From: Diaporthe sp. PMI_573
Lineage: Eukaryota; Ascomycota; Sordariomycetes; Diaporthales; Diaporthaceae
NCBI GenBank assembly: GCA_021399435.1
Contig: JAJTUP010000060.1
Coordinates: 1-64,000 of the forward strand
Reading direction: 5' to 3'
DNA length: 64,000 bases
Made by a program: the position numbers and the translations under genes. The notes under the pieces are model-generated. The model made no database searches and was not told where the DNA came from. It saw only the letters and a program-made list of their open reading frames with translations. The first letter of the stretch is position 1, and each line of letters starts with the position of its first letter. This document shows, piece after piece, positions 23,601 to 34,639 of the stretch.

Positions 23601-23724
23601 TCGGTCTGGCTGGTCACGAGTCCAACCAACCTCAGACAGGACCACGTCGCCTATTCTGCGTGCCGCAGCCCCTTCAACTTCACCTGGGAAGAACCTGTGC
23701 TGCAGGACTGTAGCAGCCGTGGAC
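20619..23724. promoter_or_regulatory. Gene-free divergent spacer between DDI1 and the GNAT gene
   Basis: About 3.1 kb between two divergent starts. It holds a small AT-rich patch (21750-21820, TATATGTATATTATA-like) and a CT-rich leader before the GNAT gene (about 23400-23700). Short frames show no domain or consistent codon bias. It is unusually long for two short, probably constitutive genes. Confidence 0.45.
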
Positions 23725-24708
23725 ATGACCTCCTCAACGCAGCCCGGCCGTGAGTTTGAGGACGACGACGATGCCATCGACGACGAGGAGGCAGACGAGG
23801 AGTTCGCCGACCTGCAGCGTACCATGAGCTCCAAGCGGCGGGACGACAAGGAGAAGGTCAAGGAGAACCGTATTCAGGAGATCCTCCCCTTCCCCTTTGC
23901 GCCAAACATTCGCCCTCTTGGCATATCCGATCTGCGGTCTACTGTCGCCCTTGAGCACGCCGCATTTTCTGACCCCAAGCACAGAGCGTCGCCCGAGAAG
24001 GTTTGCCTCCCCCTGACTCACATTGTTGACAAATTTGAAAGTAAAGACGTGGTAATCTGACTGGCCACGCGTGTCTAGCTGGAGTACCGCCTCACCAAAT
24101 GCCCCGAGCTGAGCCTCGGTGTTTTCTGTACCGTTGTCCCCGATCTTGCCAAGGACTTCGATATAGAGACCCTCGCGACTGCGCACCCGGTCGAGACCGA
24201 CCGTGCGGACCAGGCGAAGAGCGTCCTGCTGGCGCACATCATCGCGACCGCCTCAAGTTCCCGCACCGTCCAGGACAGTGACATGGAGATCCCCGCGGGC
24301 TGGCAGGCGTCGCAGGTCCAGCACGCCGACAAGGGCCACCGGGAGGGCGGACGGACCATCTGCGTACACTCGCTGGCCGTGTCGCCCAAGCTGCAGGGAT
24401 GCGGCCTCGGAAAGCTTATCATGAAGTCGTTCCTCCAGCAGATGAAGCACCTCGGAGCCGAGCGCGTTGCTCTCATCTGCCAGGATGTACGTTCACCTTC
24501 TGGTCTCTACAGAAACTGGGAACCCCCCCCCGGTTGTCAAAAGACATACTGATGTTTTGCACAGTACCTTGTGACCTACTATGAGCGGTTCGGGTTCAAG
24601 CACGCAGGCAAGAGCAAGGCTGAGTTTGGTGGAGGCGGTTGGCACGATATGGTGTTCGATTTGGCGGCCACGGCACCTACGTCGGGACCCGCTCCACCAT
24701 CCAAGTGA
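23725..24708 (+). CDS. GNAT-family N-acetyltransferase, arylalkylamine/polyamine type (Paa1-like)
   Basis: Predicted acetyl-CoA-dependent acetyltransferase acting on small amines. Exons: 23725-24000, 24079-24486, 24565-24708, giving 275 residues. An acidic N-terminus (EDDDDAIDDEEADEEFADL) is followed by the GNAT fold: EHAAFSDPKHRASPEKLEYR near residues 78-95, a CPELSLGVF strand, and the CoA-binding segment VHSLAVSPKLQGCGLGKLIM (187-206) with the Gln-x-x-Gly-x-Gly type loop at 198-203. YYERFGFKHAG near the C-terminus is the usual last beta-alpha-beta element. The order matches fungal polyamine/serotonin N-acetyltransferase-like proteins such as yeast Paa1. The N-terminal acidic tail and the loop around residues 113-180 are longer than in the yeast protein. 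The second intron (24487-24564) carries a C9 run. Convergent with URA5. Confidence 0.85.
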
Positions 24709-24900
24709 TCCTGCCTTGACGCCATCTCTCTATGGACCATTTACGATCTTCACAAGGCTGCAGGCGAGGCGTTCAGGGTGTCGGCATTACGTTCCGGTTG
24801 CGAACCTTTGCTTCTTTGTGTTAAGGAATGATAGAAAGGCATCGGAAGATAGAAAAGAGACTCACCTAGCAACAAGCTAGGTACGGAGCAAGGGGACAGT

Positions 24901-25611
24901 CTAGTCGCTGGCCTTGTACTTGCTCCGGTATTCCTCTATGCTCTTGATGGTGTCTTCTGATGCCAAGTTCTTGCTCTTGACCCCGTCGATAATGTCGTTC
25001 AGCGTGATGATGGCGAACACGGGGACCCCAAGCTCCTTGCGCAGCTCACCCATCGCGCTGGGCATGGGCTTGGTGTCGTCGCCGTCGGGAGGGGTCAGCT
25101 TCTCCATCCGGTCAAGAGCGACCACGATACCGGCAACGGTTCCTCCCTCTTGGCGGATCTTCTGGATGGCCTCCCTCTTGGCCGTCCCGGCGGTGATGAC
25201 ATCGTCAATGATCAGGACCCTCTTCCCCTTGAGCGGGGCGCCGACGATGTTGCCGCCCTCGCCGTGGTCCTTGGCCTCCTTGCGGTCGAACGAGCACAGC
25301 GTGTCGGCGTGGGTGGCCGGGTCGAGCTCGCCCAGCTTCAGGTTCGTCAGGGTCGCGAGCGGGATGCCCTTGTAGGCCGGCCCGAACACGATATCGAAGT
25401 CAAAGCCCGAGTTCTGCTGCCGGGCCTCGATGATGGCCTTGGCGAACGCCGTTCCGATGGCGCTCTGGAGCTTGGCAGTGTAGAACTCGCCGGCGTTGAA
25501 GAAGTAGGGCGAGACGCGCTTCGACTTGAGCTCGAAGCTGCCGAACTTGAGGACCCCGCCGTCCAGGGCTGCCTGGAGGAAGTCGGCTTTGTAAGGTGCA
25601 AGTCCAGCCAT
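24901..25611 (-). CDS. URA5: Orotate phosphoribosyltransferase
   Basis: Cytosolic enzyme joining orotate and PRPP to make orotidine 5'-monophosphate, the fifth step of pyrimidine synthesis. A single exon encodes 236 residues, the usual fungal length. The PRPP-binding motif [13 protein letters not shown] lies at 132-144. [11 protein letters not shown] (36-46), [11 protein letters not shown] (76-86) and [13 protein letters not shown] (108-120) are catalytic or orotate-loop segments. The ATG at 25611 begins MAGLAPYK; the frame is open for about 36 codons upstream but contains no earlier ATG. Only 192 bases separate its stop from that of the converging GNAT gene. Divergent from NOG1. Confidence 0.97.
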   Translation of the reverse strand: MAGLAPYKADFLQAALDGGVLKFGSFELKSKRVSPYFFNAGEFYTAKLQSAIGTAFAKAIIEARQQNSGFDFDIVFGPAYKGIPLATLTNLKLGELDPATHADTLCSFDRKEAKDHGEGGNIVGAPLKGKRVLIIDDVITAGTAKREAIQKIRQEGGTVAGIVVALDRMEKLTPPDGDDTKPMPSAMGELRKELGVPVFAIITLNDIIDGVKSKNLASEDTIKSIEEYRSKYKASD

Positions 25612-26047
25612 TTTGACAGAGTTTCCAGATATGTGGAAGGAAACAGACAAAGATGATCTTGCTTGTGCCTCGAACCCTGGAATTTGAGTTTGGATGATGT
25701 GCAATCGTGAGCTACTCAAAGGAGTGCAGAAAAACTGTATGGTGACCCCGCAGTCAATTCAACCTCCCAAAGGAAAAAAAAAACATCTGGGGTCCTTATC
25801 ATTATCGATAGGAGAGGAGAACGTGCGGGCTCGTAGGGGTCCAGGAAGGTGTTAGTGGAGGTACACAGAGGTCATTGAAACTTGGGCCGAGCAGACCTGC
25901 GAGGGAGAGATTCTCCACTTGAAGACACACAAAGGCAAGTTGCTAGCTATTTTGGTGCATTGCAGAGAAGACAATTCACAGCAGGAGACAATGGCTACAG
26001 AGATGGGAGAGATTCCTCCGGTGTGGTATCCCATATCAGCTTATTCC

Positions 26048-26124
26048 ATAGGAGGTTAGCTAAAAGGGGAATATTCAAAAGGAGGGTGTCTAAGAGGAGG
26101 GCGTCTCAGAGGAGGTAAATCTCA
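26048..26124 (+). repeat. Degenerate 15-base purine-rich tandem repeat; shares a 22-base unit with 55.6 kb
   Basis: About five imperfect units of 15-16 bases of the form RAGGAGGNNNNTCTAA run from 26048 to 26124. The first unit with its flank (26041-26062, TTATTCCATAGGAGGTTAGC then TA) matches 55593-55614 at 20 of 22 positions. The array would encode an Arg/Lys-rich repeat if translated, but there is no sign that it is coding. Confidence 0.6.
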
Positions 26125-26300
26125 TGTGAGATAATGCCGTGGTAGGCTGTCCCATGACAGCTAATAAGGGGGGAAACCGATTCACCCACCAGAGGTTTTC
26201 CCATACCAGGGTGCAGGCAATCCTGCAAAGTCACAATGTCTGGACCCACCTGCAGGTTACACACTAACCTGGAAGTCTGCAGGCGGTAAAGCCCACAAGG

Positions 26301-26317
26301 CGATAAGGCGCTTATCG
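26301..26317. promoter_or_regulatory. Inverted GATA-factor-type site upstream of NOG1
   Basis: CGATAAG and its exact inverse CTTATCG are separated by GCG, giving two head-to-head GATAA sites 131 bases before the NOG1 start codon. Fungal GATA factors bind such paired sites. Binding is inferred, not shown. Confidence 0.35.
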
Positions 26318-26447
26318 GGAGTCGGGACTGGTCCTATCCTGCAGGACTCAATTTTTTTTTTGCCATGCTTGTTCCCTACGAAGGCGCCCACCGTTCTTTC
26401 CTTCCATACCACACATCGGCCGCTTGAGCGTCAACGCCACGCCCACC

Positions 26448-28623
26448 ATGCCGCCGACCAAGACACAACTGCAATGGAAGGACATCCCTCCTGTCCCATC
26501 GTCGTCTGAGTTCCTCGACATCGTCCTCTCTCGAACACAGCGACGACTTCCCACCCAGATTCGCGCTGGCTTTCGCATTTCACGAGTGCGGGGGTTTTAC
26601 AGTACGTTTCCCCCCTCTCCTTCACGATCGGCCGCAGGTAACTAACACGCACCAGCGCGAAAGGTCAAGTTCACTCAAGAGGTAAGTTCTTCTGATGTGT
26701 ACCATGCCTGGGGGTCTTTGCTGACAAAATGTAGACGTTTTCTGAGAAGTTCGGGGCTGTGCTTGAGTCTTTTCCTCGCATCAATGAGATTCATCCGTTC
26801 CATAAGGATCTCTTGCACACGCTCTACGATGCCGACCACTTCCGCATTGCCCTCGGCCAGCTCTCGACCGCGAAGCACCTGATCGAGTCCATCAGTCGCG
26901 ACTATGTGCGCCTCCTCAAATATGCGCAGTCACTGTTCCAGTGCAAGCAGCTGAAGAGGGCCGCTCTTGGACGCATGGCCACAATCATCAAGCGTCTCAA
27001 CAACCCCCTCAAGTACCTAGACGAGGTCCGACAACATCTTGGCCGTCTGCCCTCGATCGACCCAAACACTCGAACCCTTGTCATTTGCGGCTATCCCAAT
27101 GTCGGCAAGAGCAGTTTCCTGCGCTCAATCTCTCGCGCCGACGTCGACGTCCAGCCATATGCCTTCACAACAAAGTCACTGTTTGCCGGTCATTTCGACT
27201 ACAAGTACCTCCGTTTCCAAGCTGTTGATACCCCCGGGGTCCTGGACCACCCACTCGAGGAGATGACCACGATCGAAATGCAATCCATCACGGCGATTGC
27301 CCACTTGCGGGCAGCGATCCTGTACTTCATGGATCTCTCAGAGCAGTGCGGCTACACCGTCAAGGCACAGTGTGCGCTTTTCAAGAGCATCAAGCCGCTC
27401 TTCGCCAACAAGATCTGCTTCATCGTGATCAACAAGATCGACGTGACGCGGCCTGAAGACCTGGACGCTGAGACTCAGGCCGAACTGCAGTCTCTGCTGA
27501 AGTCTGGAGAGGTCGAGATGGTCCAGGCGAGCTGCAATACACAGGAAGGTGTCCAGGCCGTCAAGAACGCGGCTTGTGAAAAGCTGATTGCGGAGCGAGT
27601 GGCGTCGAAACTGAAGGCTGGTCAGACAAGCAGCGGTGCTGCCGGCAGCCGGTTGACAGAGATCATGACCAGAATCCACGTGGCCCAGCCCATGGAGGGT
27701 TCCAAGCCCCTCGAGACGTTCATTCCCGAAGGCATCAAGGGTTTGAAGAAGTACGACAAGAATGACCCGGACAGACGACAACTCGCACGAGACATTGAAG
27801 GGGAGAATGGTGGCGCTGGTGTCTACTCGGTGGACTTGCGAAAGGACTACCTGCTCAAGAACGACGAGTGGAAGTACGACAAGGTGCCTGAGGTCGTCGA
27901 TGGAAAGAATGTGTTTGACTTCATCGACCCGGACATTGAGGCCAAGTTGGCTGCCCTGGAGGAAGAGGAGGAACGCCTGCAGAATGAGGGCTACTATGAC
28001 TCGGAGGAAGAGATGGACGACGATGAGGAGGAGGAGATCCTGGAAAAGGCCCAGCTCATCCGCGAGAAGCAGGCCCTCATCCGCAACGAGGGCAGGATGC
28101 GCAAGTCGCTCAAGAACCGCGCCATAATACCCCGAAGCAAGACCAAGAAGCCGCTGTCGCAGCTCGCAGACCACCTGGACCAGCTGGGCATCGATGCGAC
28201 CGAGGTCGAGGCCCGTGGCAGGGCGATGGCGCCCGACTCGCGTGGCCGTTCTCTTACGAGGAGCCGTGCCGGCACCGAGGTCTCGGATGCCATGGAGGTT
28301 GACAAGACGCCACGGGAGCGGCTCAGGTCCAAGAGCAGGGCGCGCAGCCAGGCCCCTGCGACAGACAGGTTACACGACGGTATCACCGACGACAAGGCGC
28401 GCACAAAGGCCGAGAGGACGGCCAAGGTCGCGCAGAGGAAGATGAACAGGATGGCCAGACAGGGTGAGGCCGACAGGCACACTCCCGCGTCCCTGCCGAA
28501 GCACTTGGTAAGTCAACGTCCCACAAATTTCATTCCCATACCTTGCGGAATCTCAGGACCCGAGGCTAACTATTGGAACAGTTTGCTGGTAAGCGTGGTA
28601 TGGGCAAGACCTCGCGCCGTTGA
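26448..28623 (+). CDS. NOG1: Nucleolar GTP-binding protein 1, 60S ribosome assembly GTPase
   Basis: GTPase of the Obg/Nog family required for pre-60S maturation in the nucleolus and nucleus. Exons: 26448-26601, 26656-26681, 26735-28507, 28582-28623, giving 664 residues. A 26-base micro-exon 2 encodes RKVKFTQE and is required to keep the conserved N-terminal segment. GTPase motifs: P-loop GYPNVGKSS (179-187), DTPG (225-228), NKID (293-296). The C-terminal half has the acidic [20 protein letters not shown] stretch and a basic tail. The last exon adds [13 protein letters not shown], the usual nucleolar-type end. Introns have donors GTACGT, GTAAGT and GTAAGT. Upstream has a double GATA site; divergent from URA5. 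Confidence 0.97.
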
Positions 28624-29208
28624 GAGGCGGGGGGAGAGTGGAGGAAGATTGGAAGCGGTGGGGAAGAAAATGGATATGGTGAAATACACACAGGGGTTTT
28701 CACATGGAAAACGGCGTTTGGCGACGATATGCCAGGGTTTCTCTTGCTCGACTGCCATGTTCTTCATGTGCTGGGGTAGATGATAATTCGATGAGACGGC
28801 CTCCTGCGGCTCACTTGATTTGAACTGAACGTGATCCGGGCTTACGCTGCATGTGATAGTGTCTGCCACCACCCGACTCGCCCCACAATATCATGGCGGT
28901 AAAGATCGTCCAAGCGGCCGATGCTCGCTTGACCCACTCACGCGAGCTGTGAGGTTGCTGGTAAGGACACAGTTGACTTGAACCAAACTCAAGTGGCAGC
29001 GTTTCACACTGGACCTAGACAGACACTCACAATATTCATAAAACCTTTCATTTGTTGGTTGCTTCTTGCACGGAACCACCGTGTCTGCTGCTATACGCCA
29101 CCTCACTACCAGAAATGAACTCGACCTTAACCTGGCCCTGTCAAACAGTTTGAGCCCACGAGCGTATGTTTCCCTCTCAACTCCCTCCAAGTCCCAGCCG
29201 CTCGAGCT
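28624..29208. other. Convergent 3' region between NOG1 and GDI1
   Basis: This 585-base spacer should hold two opposing 3' UTRs. No gene, RNA gene or repeat recognised. Confidence 0.5.
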
Positions 29209-31107
29209 CTACTCCTCAGCAACCTGGATACCCTCCCGCAGGCCCTCCACCTTGAGCTCCTCACCCGCGCACCGGCGGTAAATGTCCTTGACGTCATCGG
29301 TTGTGGTCTCGAAGTGGCTCGTGGCATCGTAGCTCTTGGAGATGTAGATCTTGTCCTTGGTGCCGTCGTCCAGGGGCTCGTACAGGGGGATGGGAGCTCC
29401 CAGGAACTGCTCCTCGATCTTGCCGAGGCGCTCCAGGCCGGGCTGGAGCTCCAGGTGGTGGTTTGCGGTTGTCTCAGCGATGGTGGAGACGATGGCAATC
29501 CAGTAGCCCTTGGGGCAGACGTTGTGTGCGGAAGAGACGCAAGCAATGTAAATGTCTTGTCCGAGTCAGTAAATGGTGCCGGTTTTGGGGGTCTTGGAAG
29601 GGACTCACCGTTCTTCCTGCCGACCTGAGACTGAGGGATGATCAGCTGTGCGGAGTCGGCGTCGTTGGTACCGGTCAAGGGGTGCTTGAGCACGCAGATG
29701 GCACGCAGCACATGGCCCGTGACCTTGACCTTGTTGGAGAAGTATGATGGGTCGCCAAGAATCATCTTGGCCTTGGTCTCAAACTTCATCTCAGGCTCGA
29801 TGCCGGACATGGTGGCCTTGATGCCGACTGCCGCGCCACCCTCGTACAGTACCTCGTCAACGCTGGTGTTCAGCATGTAGGTACCGCCGTAGATGGCAGA
29901 CAGACGGGCAAAGCCCTGGGGCAGCTCGCCGAGTCCGTACAGAGGGTAGATGTAGGGGGACTTTCCGTACCGGGCCACCGAGTTACCGTACAGGCGGATG
30001 CGCTCAATGGCCTCGGGCGCAGTGCCCTTGGTTGTGGCATAAGCATCGTCGAGGTACAGGGCCATGGCATGGCCGATGAAGTCCTTGGTGCCGTCCTCGA
30101 GGCCGAACTTGTCAAACACATCCTTCATTGTGCATGTGCTCAAGTCGAGACCTGAAACGAGTCAGCTCGATTGACCTGGAGACATCTCTCTCGGCGGGAG
30201 AAGGGGCCCAGCGGGAGCTTGTACTGACCCTTGTGTGTGGAAGGGTCCTTGACATCGAAGCTGCCAACCCACTCGATGAAGCTCTTCATGCGGCGCTTCT
30301 CGAAGATGCCCATGAGGGGCGACTTGAGAGCCTCGCCGGCATCGGATGGGACCTTGGCGACAGTAGCCTTGGGCCCATTGCCCTGTTGCACGTAGCTCCC
30401 TGCAACCTGCTTGAACTCGAGGTATCTAGTGACGTCGGTGGACACGAGGATGTTGGTCAACTCGCCGGAGGACATGAGCAGCTTAGGGATCAGGTCGATG
30501 TTCCAGTCGTTGGGGCGTCCGTATTTCTTCCATGGCTCGTCGCCTTGGCTGTAGTTGCCATACTTCTTGAAGAGCTAGGAGGTGTGTTAGATCAGGACCG
30601 TGGGTGGTGAGGCGGGTGGCGTCGCATCAGGGGGTACGGCACGTACAGTCTCGAGGTTGACAGAGGCAGCCTCACTGCACGGATGATGGTCAGCGCATGT
30701 TCCAACTCAGCATCGCCGGTGTATTTCGGGCTGGGGGGAGTTTGCTCACCCGCCATAGTGGTCGTTGCGGTCGATGTGCAGGACCTTCTTGCCCTTGACA
30801 CTGAGCACACTGTATTGCGAGGGGTATCGTCAGTCTGCGGCTCCCGACAACGGCCGGCCGGCCCAGGACAAGCATGGGGGACTATTTACCCAGAGAGAAT
30901 ACATTCGGTCAGACCTGTCGCCGAGCCACCACTGTCAGTTTCGAGACACGACACCCAAAAACCCCAGGCCAGGGCGGTTTGCAGCAGGTGATGGCTTCAG
31001 GAGAGGCCACGGGAGGGAACCCCACATTGCGGGGTTGGAAACGCGAATGACATGGACATACCTGTGCCCAGCACAATGACATCGTACTCCTTAGCAATCT
31101 CATCCAT
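29209..31107 (-). CDS. GDI1: Rab GDP dissociation inhibitor
   Basis: Extracts GDP-bound Rab GTPases from membranes and recycles them, serving all secretory and endocytic steps. Seven exons (minus): 31107-31062, 30914-30890, 30809-30750, 30674-30647, 30574-30229, 30151-29609, 29555-29209, giving 464 residues. All phases close. The N-terminal FAD-like fold starts MDEIAKEYDVIVLGTGLTEC; then HIDRNDHYGGEAASVNLE and WNIDLIPKLLMSSGEL form the Rab-binding platform, and MKDVFDKFGLEDGTKDFIGH the following helix region. The C-terminal domain contains DIYIACVSSAHNVCPKGYW. Four of the first exons are only 46, 25, 60 and 28 bases, so automatic gene finders could easily misplace them. The chain splices into a standard GDI with no gaps. 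Convergent with NOG1. Confidence 0.96.
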
Positions 31108-31948
31108 GTTTGCGGTTGCTTCTGGTTCTGGAAGATGGGATATTATGGCTGTGAGGGTGCAGCACTGTCTAGTGTCGAGGGCGAGTTTCGAGGGTTGAAA
31201 GAGATGCGTTCGTGCAGTCTCGAGGCCAAAGGGGAAAGTCGAGGCAGGTCAAGTCAATAATAGGAGAGTCGGTGTGTTTTGGCTGAGCTGTCCGGGACCC
31301 CAACCCACCTGCATCGAGAGGGACTGGAGCTCCATCGCCGAGCTAAGTAGTACCCGCTTCCCCTGATTGGCCTGCCCGTTGCAGTGCTGCGAGTTGGAGC
31401 TGGCCGACAGCTGGGACCACTCGGGCGTCCAAGCTGCCATAGGCGAAATACAATCGGCCTCCCCGTAACGACCTTGCCTCGCTTCATGGGACTCATCTTA
31501 ATGCCAAAGTCGATAGTGTTGCGATGGAGGTTCGCATTACGTGGCTGGAAGCTTGTCCCGTGGTTGCTGCAGTGGTCACCTCCTGGTGGGGTTTGTTTGG
31601 ACGGCAGATACACAGTATTGTCTCAAAGATCAGCCATCATAATCTCAACGACACCCTCATCTCAACTCATCTCTACTCATCTCAACTCGGCCAGCTCTGG
31701 CCATGCTTGCGTGCATCCTGGGAACCATTTCAGAGAAGTGCCACCTGGCACAACTCGGGACGGGGCATAATGTCATTCTGTACAGTGAACTTTGATACAT
31801 CCATGGGCTCAACCTCAACCTTCTTGTGCAATCGTTCCTGGCGAGTCCTCTAATTGTGATGGAAAGGGGTAGACACCACCTGCGTCCGTTATGCCAATCT
31901 ACTCCTGGCAGCCATGACAACACTCCCCCAAAGTCTCTCTCCCAAATC
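31108..31948. other. Promoter of GDI1 and 3' flank of MRPL4
   Basis: This 841-base spacer lies between two genes read leftward. It includes a short run of CTCATCT/CTCAACT repeats (about 31660-31690). No gene recognised. Confidence 0.5.
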
Positions 31949-32893
31949 TCATACCCTAGGGGCATCTGCTTCAGCCTTTGCTCCGTTGGGTATTGTTGAC
32001 GGGTCAATCGCCTCTTTGGAGGACCTGGTCTCCTTGGCCCTGCTCTGCTCATTGGTTTCTTCCTCCCAAGCCGATTCCTCGGATTCCAGATGTGAGACTC
32101 CTGGCATGTAAGGCAGCCCTCTCCCGGAAAGATCGACCTCGGGGTCTTTCTGGGCCAGCTTCCTCGCATCCTCCCATGCGTAGAACCTCTCGGTGAGGGT
32201 GTGCTTGATCGCCGCCTGAGTCTTCCGCACCTGCAGAGAAGAATAGAAATCAGTAAAGCTGTCCCGAGGCTATGAAGTGACCAGCGTGCCCATCCGATGT
32301 GACGGCGAGCCGTGGGAATAGATGCATACCTCCATCTCCCTCGCCTTGCTCTCATTGTCACCGTAACCATACTTCCCCTTGGCCCTCTCCCAGTTTGCCG
32401 TGGCAATCCTGTTCCTCTCCTTGACACACACCCACCACAGGCTGTGCAGGTCCTCCCAGCTCTTGCGCCGCAGCTCCTCCACCTTCCACGACCGCCCGTG
32501 GTCGGCGTCCTCCTCGGGAGTGTTCAGCGGCTTTTCCTTGCTGTAGAAGAAGTCCCACAGCCCATGGTCCCCGTCCGTCAGGACCTCTGGGAACTCCTCG
32601 CGGTCGACGGGCCGAGGCAGCGGCACGTTGTCGACGGAGAGCACCTCGCGCGTGCCCGTGCCCCGGATCGCGGACAGGCCGCGGTTGCGGTTGTGGTCAC
32701 GGTTCCTGCGGCGCTTGCTGAGCGGGGCGGTCGTGGAGAAGAGGCAGGACTGCTGTTGGCTCGAGAGCGGCGAGCATGCTGTGGCGGCGGACGTCGGTGC
32801 GAGTGGTCGCTGCGCGGCCGCTGCGAGGCCGCCTCGCTGGCAGGACTGCAGCGCGCGCCTGAGGCACGGTCGCGCAGAATGGGAGCTCGCCAT
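31949..32893 (-). CDS. MRPL4: Mitochondrial large-subunit ribosomal protein uL29m (54S L4, L47 family)
   Basis: Component of the mitochondrial large ribosomal subunit near the exit tunnel. Exons (minus): 32893-32330 and 32230-31949, giving 281 residues. The first 60 residues are Arg/Ser/Ala-rich with few acids (MASSHSARPCLRRALQSC...), as in a mitochondrial import signal. The family core follows: DHGLWDFFYSKEKPLNTPEE, then RSWKVEELRRKSWEDLHSLW and VKERNRIATANWERAK, the bacterial L29-like helical hairpin. Exon 2 begins VRKTQAAIKHTLTERFYAWE. The acidic C-terminus is fungal-specific. The intron 32231-32329 has donor GTATGC, branch ACTGAT and acceptor TGCAG. Confidence 0.93.
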
Positions 32894-34639
32894 GGTCGAG
32901 TTCTACGCCCTGGTGGACTAAGTGACGCGGTGGAGGCTGAGGCTAGGTGAGGTCTGCAAGGCCCGGTTTGGGTCGCTGCGCCGCTCAAGCTGGCGATGCC
33001 AAATTTTGGCACAGAAGCTACTGTCTGGGACAAGCGAACCTTTCCACCACCCCTGTCGAAATTCGAAAAAGCACGGGCCCACTAAAATCTATAGGCAGGC
33101 TTCACAGCCAGCTATTAAGGCTCTCACAGCTCCCTGGTTATTCTTTGAAGCCTATTAATTGTAATTCTACAAAATCTCAATAACCACGTAACTTAGTTAC
33201 TCAATTTCTTTATATATCTATGGTAGGGTGTTTGTAAGTGCCCAAGCTTGTCTGCAGGTTTAGTGGCCCTTGCTTTGTAATTTTTGACAGGGGGGAAGGC
33301 AAAGGTTCGCTGGTCCCATACAGTAGCAGTGTGGGGGGAGCCACAAGGGGTCGTCAGACTGCCTGTGCCCCGCAGAGCCTCTATGCAATGCAAGCCACAT
33401 TCTCAACTGCATCCATCTCCAATTTGCATAGGCCGCACAACCTGCGCCAAACTCCAAAGCACACAGCCTGCTGGGTAGCTGTTGTCGTTCTGCCTGGTAG
33501 GTCGATGGTAACTCGCCCAGCGACCAAGCCTCTCACATCTCACAGCTGCCCACATCTCACAGACGGTCATGAGCCTGCAGCTACCGGCCTGAACGGGGAC
33601 ACCAATTTCACCGAGGGAGAGGGGAGGATCAAGGACAAAAACAAGACCGTACTTGCATCATGTCACTGTGGAGGTAAGACTCAGCCCGACGACAAGTAGA
33701 TTTTACCCCTCTGAACTGTTCATGCTAACAGACGTACCCTAGGGCATACCAGGGTTTGTCTTCCAAGGCGAAGCTTGGTGTAGGTGTCGGGCTCCTCGGA
33801 TGGGGGTTTATTGGCCTGTACATGTCTGATCGTGCAGAAGAGAGATTTGGCTATACACCATCCGACCAGGACAAGGCCGCGCTGGAGATGCTGAAACCCA
33901 AGATCCATGTGGTAGACCGTGACCAGAAGCCATGAGAATGAAGGACAGGATTTTTTTTTAAGAGAGCATCGCCCAAGTCCCCATTGGGGGAGGGGGAGCA
34001 TGGACAGCTCGCAGGATTTCAGAGGTCTGCCAGGCACTTTGAAGACGCAGTGAGACACTTCGACGGCCTGATGTACCCGGAACGAGGTGTTGACGGACCT
34101 TTACAATACGTATGAATTCATCCTCATGAAAGCGCGTGATGGGACACTTTGGGCACTTTACAAGGCAAGACAGTCGCACCCATTTTTACACTAGTCGATT
34201 ACACCTGTCTCGGCACAAAGGTACCCATAAAAAATACTATGACAACCTGATTCTCCATTCAGTTGAGTGTCATCAGCTTATTTCTGATGCACTCTTGTCT
34301 AAACATGTCTAATGCGAAGCCCCTTGAATCCGGGAATGTCTATCAATAGCCGACCACCTGAAAATGCAAAGCAAAATGCCACCAGCAAGCCGCCAGTCTG
34401 ATATGCAGGGGGAATCGAACTTTTCGGACTGAGGGCCGGAAGGTCACTTCCAAAACGCCACCAATGCTGACGGAGCCTCTGGGTTTTCGGGAAAAAAAGA
34501 AGTTCGGAAATTTTGACAGGTGAAGGAAAAGAGAGAGAAAATAAATATGTGGAGGGGAAGACAGGTTTTTGGTTTTGTTCCCCCGGGCAGGTCTAACGAT
34601 TTGAGTCCCCGAGTCCTCGGGTAGTTAAGCTGGCGTCCT
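32894..34639. other. Promoter of MRPL4 and 3' flank of the C2H2 gene, with an AT-rich pocket
   Basis: About 1.75 kb without a recognisable gene. Bases 33080-33240 are clearly more AT-rich than their surroundings (words such as AGCCTATTAATTGTAAT and TTTATATATCTAT), which may mark a decayed insertion. T-rich and A-rich tracts occur near 33950 and 34490, likely in the C2H2 gene's 3' region. Confidence 0.45.

Larger units (their letters stand above)
25612..26447. promoter_or_regulatory. Divergent promoter region between URA5 and NOG1
   Basis: This 836-base spacer contains a poly-A tract (about 25775-25785), a degenerate 15-base tandem repeat block, a GATA-type inverted repeat and a poly-T tract near 26351-26361. 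The last three are 50-400 bases upstream of NOG1. Separate entries describe the repeat and the palindrome. Confidence 0.5.

Noticed and set aside
24901..25719. N-terminally extended URA5 starting 36 codons earlier
   Set aside because: The upstream frame has no ATG before 25611, and orthologues start at the MAGL-like position.
26148..26164. GCTGTC-CCAT-GACAGC inverted repeat as a hairpin terminator or binding site
   Set aside because: Six-base arms are common by chance and there is no context for a function.
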